A stretch of 7,269 nucleotides of DNA from QHVT01 sp036387915. GTDB taxonomy: Bacteria; Acidobacteriota; Thermoanaerobaculia; Gp7-AA8. Positions 1 to 4,561 of this stretch are shown here, in pieces (within the stretch, counting starts at the first letter, position 1; every line of letters starts with the position of its first letter). The stretch is taken from the NCBI GenBank assembly GCA_036387915.1, contig DASVSV010000468.1, forward strand, positions 1 to 7,269. The letters run 5' to 3'. Both the position numbers and the translations under genes were made by a program. The notes under the pieces are model-generated. The model saw only the letters and a program-made list of their open reading frames with translations. It had not been told where the DNA came from and searched no databases.

Positions 1-1627
1 TGATCGCTTTGTCTTCCGCGCCGACGATCTTCTCTTCCAGTTCCTTGAGGTCGGGCGTGATGTAGCGCTCGGCGTTGGCGAGAGTCTGCTTACGGATGTA
101 ATCGAGCGGCACTTTGGCCAGGTTCGATTTCGAGACCTCGATGTAGTAGCCGAAGACGGAGTTGAAGCGGATCTTCAGCGAGCCGATGCCGGTGCGCTCT
201 TTCTCGCGCGCCTCGATCTCGAGCAGGATGCTCTTCGAGTCGCGGGCGATGGAGCGAAGCTGGTCGAGCTCGGGGTCGATGCCGTGGGCGATGACGCCGC
301 CGTCGCGGACCAGCTGGGAAGGGTTGGGGTCGATGGAGCGGACCACCAGGTCGATCAGGGTTTCTGGTTGCTGGTTGCTGGTTGCTGGTGCGTTTTCGCG
401 ATGCGGCACATCGGCCGAGCAACGGGGAACGATTAACGATCCGCGCAGCTTGCCGAGCAGCGGCCCCTGCAGCGGCGCCATCACTTCGCGCAGCTCGTCC
501 ACGGCGAGGAGCGATTCCGCGAGCGTCAGGCATTCGCGCGGGGTGGCGGTGCGGAGGGTGATGCGGGAGGCGACGCGCTCGAGGTCGGCGACTTTCTGCA
601 GGCGCGCGGTCATCTGTTCGAGGATGGCGCGCGAGCGGGTCAGCTCGTCGACGGCGTCGTGGCGGTCGAAGATCATCGACGCCGATTTCAGAGGACGCGT
701 CAGCCAGCGGCGCAGCGTGCGCGTCCCCATCGCCGAGCGGGTGGCGTTGATGACGCTCCAGAGCGTTGCTTTGGGACGGGCCGCGTCGCGCGACTCGCAC
801 ACTTCCAGGTTGGCGAGCGTGGCCGCGTCGAGCTGCAGGTAATCGGCCTCGTTGTCGACGCGCAGCCCGCTCACGTGCTCGAGCGAGCGCTTGTGGCTCG
901 CGCTGGCGTAGCGCAGCGCGCCGCCGGCTGCGCCGATGCGCGCGTCGTCATCGTCCAGACCGAAACCGCGCAGCGACTGCGTCCCGAAGTGCTTCGACAG
1001 ATAGTCGTGCGAGCCGCGCTGCTCGAAGAGCGACGGCTCGACGCTCGTGATCGGAATGGTCAGCGCGCCGTTGGTCTGCGTCTCCCTCGGCACGATTGCC
1101 TCGCGCGGCGCGAAGCGGGCCATGTCGTCGTACAGCCGCGCGTCGGAGAGCGAGGCGTACGCGGTCACGAAAAAGTCTCCCGTCGAGACGTCGAGATACG
1201 CCGCGCCGACGGTGCCTTCGAGCGGCACGAGCGAGACCAGGTAGCAGCTCTCGCGCTCCACGATCGACGACTCGGTGGCCGTGCCCGGTGTGACGATGCG
1301 CACGATCTCCCGCCGCACCAGCCCTTTCGCCTGCGCCGCATCCTCGGTCTGATCGCAGATGGCCACACGCAGTCCGTGGCGGATCAGTTTGGCGATGTAG
1401 CCGTCGGCCGAGTGGTACGGCACGCCGCACATCGGGGCCTCGTACTCCTGCCCCTTGTTGCGCGCGGTGAGGACGAGGTCGAGCAGAGGCGCGGCGGTCT
1501 CCGCGTCCTCGAAGAACATCTCGTAGAAATCGCCGAGGCGGTAGAACAAGATCGCATCCGGCACCTGCCGTTTGATCTCGAAGTACTGCTCCAGCATGGG
1601 AGTGAGTTTGGTGAACGGACGGGACAT
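1..1627 (-). CDS. mutS: DNA mismatch repair protein MutS, N-terminal 542 codons (3' end beyond window)
   Basis: MutS recognises mismatched and looped-out bases and recruits MutL. The reading frame starts at the ATG at 1627 and stays open to the window edge. A Shine-Dalgarno-like GGAAG (1640-1636) lies eight bases upstream of the ATG. The N-terminus matches the family: TPMLEQYFEIK (residues 9-19), then GDFYEMF (32-38) with the Phe-X-Glu mismatch-reading motif at F34-Y35-E36. Further on come CGVPYHS, the connector domain, the core/lever helices, VRDGGVI (440-446), the FGYYIE segment and NAERYITPDLKELEEK near the edge. The Walker ATPase domain should follow outside the window. Oddity: residues 397-422, just before the conserved LIDLVVRSIDP segment, are encoded by a dispersed heptad repeat and look like an insertion compared with ordinary MutS. 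I checked the frame through that repeat codon by codon and found no stop. Identity is near certain; the effect of the insertion is unknown. Confidence 0.97.
   Translation of the reverse strand, partial: MSRPFTKLTPMLEQYFEIKRQVPDAILFYRLGDFYEMFFEDAETAAPLLDLVLTARNKGQEYEAPMCGVPYHSADGYIAKLIRHGLRVAICDQTEDAAQAKGLVRREIVRIVTPGTATESSIVERESCYLVSLVPLEGTVGAAYLDVSTGDFFVTAYASLSDARLYDDMARFAPREAIVPRETQTNGALTIPITSVEPSLFEQRGSHDYLSKHFGTQSLRGFGLDDDDARIGAAGGALRYASASHKRSLEHVSGLRVDNEADYLQLDAATLANLEVCESRDAARPKATLWSVINATRSAMGTRTLRRWLTRPLKSASMIFDRHDAVDELTRSRAILEQMTARLQKVADLERVASRITLRTATPRECLTLAESLLAVDELREVMAPLQGPLLGKLRGSLIVPRCSADVPHRENAPATSNQQPETLIDLVVRSIDPNPSQLVRDGGVIAHGIDPELDQLRSIARDSKSILLEIEAREKERTGIGSLKIRFNSVFGYYIEVSKSNLAKVPLDYIRKQTLANAERYITPDLKELEEKIVGAEDKAI
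360..440. repeat. Heptad repeat, copy A, in frame within mutS
   Basis: The plus strand shows three tandem CTGGTTG heptads (364-384) plus a partial CTGG (385-388). The GC-rich core TTTTCGCGATGCGGCAC (393-409) follows, then heptads GAGCAAC, GGGGAAC, GATTAAC and a partial GAT (417-440). Read on either strand, the heptads conform to (G/C)A-N-N-AAC, apart from GGGGAAC. The core matches the core at 4504-4520 in 15 of 17 positions. The element is translated within mutS without a stop, at about residues 397-423. Confidence 0.8.
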
Positions 1628-1672
1628 TGACGAGGCTTCCGCTAGCGGGGCTTACGCTACTGGGGTTTGGCG

Positions 1673-1996
1673 CTATTTGGGTCGACGAACGTCCAGAAGG
1701 GTACCATCGCTGGCGCGCACTTCGATCACCACGGCCTCGCGCAGACTCGTATGCGGGACTTTGTCGAGCAGCACCACCCAACGATCCTCCGCCCCTCCCT
1801 CCCCCCGCCGCGCGCGAGCCACGTGCACGACTTCGAAGCCGCGCATGCCGCGGTCATTGGCGATGGCGCGCGCGCGCTGGCCGGCTTCGATGGAGAGGAT
1901 GCGCCCCTTCGGACGCGACGGATCTTCGAGGCCGCCGAGTGCGAAAAAGAGGATGGCGCAGAGGAGAAACCACGCCGGATAAAGCCACCGAAACAC
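1673..1996 (-). CDS. Small single-pass membrane protein, unknown function
   Basis: I do not recognise this family. From the GTG at 1996 it encodes about 107 residues. Residues 4-22 form one hydrophobic segment (WLYPAWFLLCAILFFALGG). About 85 mostly polar residues follow, with alternating beta-like stretches (WVVLLDKV, AVVIEVR) and a basic end (VRRPK). This suggests an N-terminal anchor with a small soluble domain. The frame continues open upstream to 2293, but that part runs antisense through the acyl carrier protein gene and has a different composition, so I prefer the GTG. A TATGAT (2008-2003) six bases upstream would place transcription start at the GTG itself. The gene points the same way as mutS, 45 bases ahead of it, so the two may be cotranscribed. 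The spacer holds a perfect palindrome, CCGCTAGCGG (1639-1648). Reality of the gene is moderately supported; its function is open. Confidence 0.6.
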   Translation of the reverse strand: MFRWLYPAWFLLCAILFFALGGLEDPSRPKGRILSIEAGQRARAIANDRGMRGFEVVHVARARRGEGGAEDRWVVLLDKVPHTSLREAVVIEVRASDGTLLDVRRPK

Positions 1997-2001
1997 GCTG
2001 C

Positions 2002-2008
2002 TATCATA
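2002..2008. promoter_or_regulatory. Putative divergent leaderless promoter element (shared -10 region)
   Basis: The seven bases TATCATA read as TATCAT on the plus strand and TATGAT on the minus strand, both good -10 hexamers. The plus hexamer ends seven bases before the GTG of the acyl carrier protein gene (2015). The minus hexamer ends six bases before the GTG of the membrane-protein gene (1996). Both distances are those expected for transcription starting at the start codon, and neither gene has a clear Shine-Dalgarno sequence. I see no convincing -35 element on either side. This is inferred from spacing only. Confidence 0.35.
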
Positions 2009-2014
2009 CGGTTC

Positions 2015-2266
2015 GTGACGCGGGGAGAGATCGAAGAGAAGCTGATTGCAATCGTGCGGCAGGAGAAGAACGTGGCCGACGAGCTGCTCAAGCCGGAGAC
2101 CCCGCTCGCCGAAGCCGGAATCGACTCGCTCGACTCGCTGACCATCCTCTTCGGGATCGAGGAGCAGTTCCACATCTCGATTCCCGACGACGAAGCGCGC
2201 GCCGTACGCACGTTCGGTGACCTGGCCGACATCATCGAGAAGCGAACGACGAGTGCTGAGCGATGA
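2015..2266 (+). CDS. Acyl carrier protein (83 aa)
   Basis: This protein carries growing acyl chains on a 4'-phosphopantetheine arm. The attachment serine is S38 in GIDSLDSLT (residues 35-43), the standard DSL motif. Helix I (EIEEKLIAIVRQ), the EQFHISIPDDEA acidic recognition region (roughly 50-61) and the final helix FGDLADIIEKR are all in place, and the length is normal for an acyl carrier protein. I chose the GTG at 2015 because the sequence upstream in this frame is unlike the family and lies antisense to the membrane-protein gene. The stop overlaps the start of the ketosynthase gene as ATGA, so this is probably the dedicated carrier for that enzyme and not necessarily the housekeeping AcpP. 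The last residues fall inside a palindromic heptad repeat. Confidence 0.9.
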   Translation: MTRGEIEEKLIAIVRQEKNVADELLKPETPLAEAGIDSLDSLTILFGIEEQFHISIPDDEARAVRTFGDLADIIEKRTTSAER

Positions 2267-2322
2267 ACGATGAACGGCGCAAAGCCGGCTCATCGCTCAT
2301 CGCTCATCGTTCATCGCTCAGC
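2255..2322. repeat. Palindromic heptad repeat, copy B, at the acp/fabF junction
   Basis: A perfect 19-bp inverted repeat, GCTGAGCGATGAACGATGA (2255-2273) against its reverse complement (2304-2322), surrounds a 30-base spacer. The tip of the spacer can form CGGC-GCAAA-GCCG (2275-2287). The left arm consists of heptads GCTGAGC, GATGAAC, GATGAAC. The right side has five tandem heptads (2288-2322): GCTCATC three times, GTTCATC, GCTCAGC. The element contains the acp stop codon and the fabF start codon, and its right half is translated as the fabF N-terminus. Its architecture matches the repeats at 360-440 and 4440-4543, though its core differs. Confidence 0.85.
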
Positions 2323-3513
2323 TCCACACGCGTCGTCATCACCGGCCTCGGCATCATCTCCCCCTTTGGACGCGGACGCGACGCCGCACTGGAATCGCTC
2401 CGGAACGCGCGCAGCGGCGTGCGGACCATCAGGAGCATCGACACGTCCCTCCTCGCGTGCCGGATCGCCGGTGAGTTTCCGGACGAGCTGACCGAGCATC
2501 GCGGGCACGACCGCTTCACCCGCTTCGCGCTCATCGCGGCCGAGGAAGCGGCGGCGCAGGCGGGCGAGCTCGGACTCGAGCCGGAGCGGATCGGCGTCCT
2601 GATCGGCACCGGCCTGGGCGGCACGGAGACCCAGGACGCGAACTACAAACGCCTCTACGGCGAGGGCGGGCGCATTCACCCGATGGGCATCCCCTCGTCG
2701 ATGTACAACGCCGCGTCCGCGGCCGTGTCGACGAGACTCGGCGCGAAGGGCGTGTCGTATTCGGTGGTCTCCGCATGCGCGTCCAGCGCGCACGCCATCG
2801 GGCTGGCGGCGCAGGCCATTCGCAGCGGACAGGCCGACGCGGTTTTCGCCGGCGGTGCCGACGCGCCGTTGTCGGTCGGCATCGTCAAGGCGTGGGAATC
2901 GCTGCGCGTCCTGGCCGTCGACAACGAGCATCCGGAAGAGGCCTGCCGCCCGTTCAGCGCGGATCGCAAGGGACTGGTGCTGGCCGAAGGGGCGGCGGTG
3001 TTCGTGCTCGAATCGGAAGAAAACGCCCGGCGCCGCGGCGCGCAGATCCTCGGCGAGGTCGCCGGCTTCGGCGCGACGAGCGACGCCGGCCACATCACCG
3101 ATCCGTCCGCGGACGGAGCGGCGCGGGCCGTGCGCCTGGCCCTGGCCGAAGCGCAACTGAACACCGTCGACTACATCAACGCGCACGGCACGGGGACGAA
3201 GGCCAACGACGCCACCGAGACCGCCGCCATTCACGCGGTCTTCGGCGCGGACCTGCCACCGGTCAGCTCCACCAAGTCGATGCACGGGCATGCGATGGGC
3301 GCGTCGGGCGCGATCGAGATCGCCTCGTCGCTGCTCGCGCTGCGCGACGGCTTCCTCCCGCCGACGATCAACCTGCACCATCGCGACGCGGCGTGCGATC
3401 TCGACTACGTGGCCAACGAGGCGCGCGAGACGAAGGCGACGACGTTCCTCTCGAACTCGTTCGGCTTCGGCGGGATGAACGCGGTCGTGGCGATCGAAAC
3501 CGTTCGCTCGTGA
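2263..3513 (+). CDS. Beta-ketoacyl-ACP synthase, FabF/NodE-like
   Basis: A condensing enzyme that extends an acyl chain on an acyl carrier protein with malonyl-ACP, by decarboxylating Claisen condensation in the cytoplasm. The thiolase-fold signatures are complete: RVVITGLGIISPFG near the N-terminus, nucleophile C172 in SACASSAH, H308 in NAHGTGTKAND, H343 in STKSMHGHAMGAS, and the C-terminal SNSFGFGGMNA. This Cys-His-His set marks an active ketosynthase. SMHGHAMGAS and GFGGMNA differ from housekeeping FabF (SMTGHLLGAAG, GFGGTN) and look more like the NodE-type branch. The start at 2263 is the only usable one before the conserved N-terminus. Residues 1-20 come from the heptad repeat and are an extension relative to the family, whose members begin almost directly at the RVVITG strand. 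The four-base overlap with the acp gene implies translational coupling. The family is certain; its specific product is not. Confidence 0.93.
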   Translation: MNDERRKAGSSLIAHRSSLSSTRVVITGLGIISPFGRGRDAALESLRNARSGVRTIRSIDTSLLACRIAGEFPDELTEHRGHDRFTRFALIAAEEAAAQAGELGLEPERIGVLIGTGLGGTETQDANYKRLYGEGGRIHPMGIPSSMYNAASAAVSTRLGAKGVSYSVVSACASSAHAIGLAAQAIRSGQADAVFAGGADAPLSVGIVKAWESLRVLAVDNEHPEEACRPFSADRKGLVLAEGAAVFVLESEENARRRGAQILGEVAGFGATSDAGHITDPSADGAARAVRLALAEAQLNTVDYINAHGTGTKANDATETAAIHAVFGADLPPVSSTKSMHGHAMGASGAIEIASSLLALRDGFLPPTINLHHRDAACDLDYVANEARETKATTFLSNSFGFGGMNAVVAIETVRS

Positions 3514-3531
3514 AACGGTGAATGCCGTTTC
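3512..3531 (+). terminator. Weak hairpin after fabF, possible terminator or attenuator
   Basis: GAAACGG (3512-3518) can pair with CCGTTTC (3525-3531), giving a 7-bp stem with a 6-base loop that begins within the fabF stop codon. A competing hairpin pairs ACCGTT (3499-3504) with AACGGT (3514-3519), so only one can form at a time. No U-rich tract follows, so intrinsic termination would be weak. It separates acp-fabF from the STAS gene. Confidence 0.35.
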
Positions 3532-3554
3532 TCCTATAGGATGGCGCCCGCGCG

Positions 3555-3570
3555 TGGCAATCCCTTTGCT
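3555..3570 (+). promoter_or_regulatory. Sigma-54 (RpoN) -24/-12 promoter upstream of the STAS gene
   Basis: TGGCAATCCCTTTGCT matches the established sigma-54 consensus TGGCAC-G-N4-TTGCW at every position except the CG after TGGCA (here AT). The invariant GG (3556-3557) and GC (3568-3569) have the required 12-base offset. Transcription would start near 3580, leaving a leader of about 20 bases that holds the GGAGG ribosome-binding site. The element lies in the only non-coding gap between fabF and the STAS gene and points at the latter. Sigma-54 promoters need an AAA+ enhancer-binding protein; its site would fall in the 3' part of fabF, and I cannot identify one. Confidence 0.7.
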
Positions 3571-3592
3571 ACGCTACGGGTGAATTCGGTTC

Positions 3593-3597
3593 GGAGG
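3593..3597 (+). promoter_or_regulatory. Ribosome-binding site of the STAS gene
   Basis: GGAGG lies four bases before the GTG at 3602. It is one of the clearest Shine-Dalgarno sequences in the window. The spacing is short but workable, and it supports GTG as the start. Confidence 0.6.
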
Positions 3598-3601
3598 CGT
3601 T

Positions 3602-3958
3602 GTGATCGTAGAAAAGAAGCACCTGGACAGCTTCACGATTCTGTACGTGGAAGGTCTGATCAAGCTCGGTGAGAGCGCCGAGTTCTTTTCCTCCGCGCTG
3701 GAGAACGTGCTCAAGAACGAGAGCACGAACGTGATCGTCGACTTTACGAAGATTGATTACATCGACTCGACCGGCATCGGTGAGCTGGTCGGCTACCTCG
3801 GCAAATTCAGCAACCAGAACCGCAAGCTGATCCTCGTCAACCCGTCCGAGCGCATCCAGAAACTGCTCAAGCTCGCCAAGCTCGACGCGGTGTTCAAGAT
3901 CTACAACACCGAGGACGAGGCCATCGCGGCGGAGAGCGGGACGCCGGCGCGGGCGTGA
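3602..3958 (+). CDS. STAS-domain anti-sigma-factor antagonist (SpoIIAA/RsbV-like)
   Basis: This 118-residue protein is a single STAS domain, close to the usual length. In the known SpoIIAA/RsbV systems such proteins bind a kinase-type anti-sigma factor and release the sigma factor; phosphorylation of one serine switches binding off. That site is S56 in YIDSTGIGELVGY (residues 53-65), a strong match to the family's DS(T/S)G motif. The rest of the fold also fits: FTILYVEGLIKL strands, an amphipathic helix with ENVLKN, NVIVDFTKI, RKLILVNPSERIQKLLKLAKLDAVFKIY, and a short Ala-rich tail. No cognate kinase or sigma-factor gene is in the window, so the partner is unknown. The gene has its own GGAGG and a sigma-54-type promoter, and its stop overlaps the next start (GTGA). 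STAS proteins also act in stressosomes and chemotaxis-like or secretion circuits, so the pathway is inference. Confidence 0.9.
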   Translation: MIVEKKHLDSFTILYVEGLIKLGESAEFFSSALENVLKNESTNVIVDFTKIDYIDSTGIGELVGYLGKFSNQNRKLILVNPSERIQKLLKLAKLDAVFKIYNTEDEAIAAESGTPARA

Positions 3959-4437
3959 AAACGCTCGCGCGGATCCGTCAGCAGCTCGACCGCATCCGCG
4001 GTCTGGCCGCGACGCCGCAACTCTTCGACGCCTCTCCCGGCGTTTCGAACTGGTGCATCGGCGAGCATCTCGATCACATCGTAAAAGTCTCGTCGTCGGT
4101 CGTCGGCCGCGTGCGCGAGACCAATCCGCCCGTCGAGAAGCGCGGCATCTCCCTCATCGGCCGCGCCATCCTGACTCTCGGCTGGATCCCCCGCGGCCGC
4201 GGCCGGTCCCCGTCGCGCCTCGTCGGCACGCGCGTGCCGGCAGCGGATCTCGAGGCGTCGCTGGCAAAGCTGGAGAGCGCCGTCGCCGGGATCGAGCCGG
4301 CGATGATCGCCCTGAAATCCCCCACCGTCCCCCACCCCGTTTTCCGCGGCCTCACCCCCGCCCAGGCCCTGCGCTTCGTGGAGATCCACAACGCGCATCA
4401 CCTCAAGATCGTCGACGAGATCCTGAGAAGGCGTTGA
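3955..4437 (+). CDS. DinB-like four-helix-bundle protein, putative metal-binding
   Basis: About 160 residues with the pattern of the DinB/YfiT superfamily. GEHLDHIVK near residues 36-44 gives H38 and H41. A C-terminal helix, RFVEIHNAHHLKIVDEIL (140-157), gives H145, H148 and H149. In known members three histidines from these places bind a divalent metal such as zinc or nickel. The N-terminal helix (KTLARIRQQLDRIRGLAATP) and the conserved W33 before the first His motif also fit. Some family members are thiol transferases or hydrolases and many have no known role, so I give no reaction. No signal peptide is visible, so it is probably cytoplasmic. The GTG start overlaps the stop of the STAS gene by four bases, so the two are very likely cotranscribed and translationally coupled. 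A direct link to STAS signalling is speculative. Confidence 0.75.
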   Translation: MKTLARIRQQLDRIRGLAATPQLFDASPGVSNWCIGEHLDHIVKVSSSVVGRVRETNPPVEKRGISLIGRAILTLGWIPRGRGRSPSRLVGTRVPAADLEASLAKLESAVAGIEPAMIALKSPTVPHPVFRGLTPAQALRFVEIHNAHHLKIVDEILRRR

Positions 4438-4439
4438 CG

Positions 4440-4543
4440 GCGTTGCTCGTTGCTCGGCCGGGGTGACTTCTCGCGCTGCGGGCACCTCGTCCGAACAACG
4501 AACTTCTCGCGCTGCGGCACCCCGAACGAGCAACGAGCAACGC
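4440..4543. repeat. Heptad repeat, copy C, between the DinB-like and asparaginase genes
   Basis: A perfect 17-bp inverted repeat, GCGTTGCTCGTTGCTCG (4440-4456) and its reverse complement (4527-4543), built from GAGCAAC heptads, brackets 70 bases. Between the arms a 16-base unit, ACTTCTCGCGCTGCGG, occurs twice (4466-4481 and 4502-4517), 36 bases apart. The second copy extends into the core shared with the mutS element (TTCTCGCGCTGCGGCAC, 4504-4520). A CCGAACAACGAAC stretch lies between the two units. The element fills nearly the whole intergenic gap. Confidence 0.85.
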
Positions 4544-4546
4544 GTA

Positions 4547-4552
4547 TACACT
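4547..4552 (+). promoter_or_regulatory. Putative -10 element for the asparaginase operon
   Basis: TACACT, within GTATACACT just after the repeat, ends nine bases before the ATG at 4562. That implies a leader of only a few bases, and there is no Shine-Dalgarno sequence. The position 17 bases upstream falls in the right arm of the repeat and shows no clear -35 element. Spacing-based inference only. Confidence 0.35.
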
Positions 4553-4561
4553 CCCTCCCCG

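Noticed and set aside
1639..1648. Perfect palindrome CCGCTAGCGG in the spacer before mutS as an operator
   Set aside because: Ten bases, a single copy, and common by chance at this GC content. There is no second half-site pattern to support a regulator.
90..1781. Several open frames of 65-323 codons on both strands across the mutS region
   Set aside because: All overlap the mutS frame, which has motif-level support. Their translations are low-complexity and Arg-rich.
1667..2014. Upstream extension of the acyl carrier protein frame to an ATG at 1667
   Set aside because: It would add 116 residues unlike the family and run antisense through the membrane-protein gene. The GTG at 2015 gives a normal length.
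1997..2293. Extension of the small membrane-protein gene to an ATG at 2293
   Set aside because: That ATG lies in the heptad repeat, and the added part is antisense to acp. The transmembrane segment begins right after the GTG at 1996.
3533..3540. CCTATAGG / TATAGG as a sigma-70 -10 element for the STAS gene
   Set aside because: No -35 at a suitable distance, and a far better sigma-54 site lies between it and the start codon.
4440..4543. CRISPR array or riboswitch
   Set aside because: Repeat units are 7 and 16 bases with no regular spacers, and the layout is palindromic. No known riboswitch core was recognised.
4463..4561. N-terminal extension of the asparaginase to 4463
   Set aside because: The 33 extra codons are pure repeat sequence. 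The family N-terminus starts at the ATG at 4562. Unlike fabF, an ordinary start is available here.
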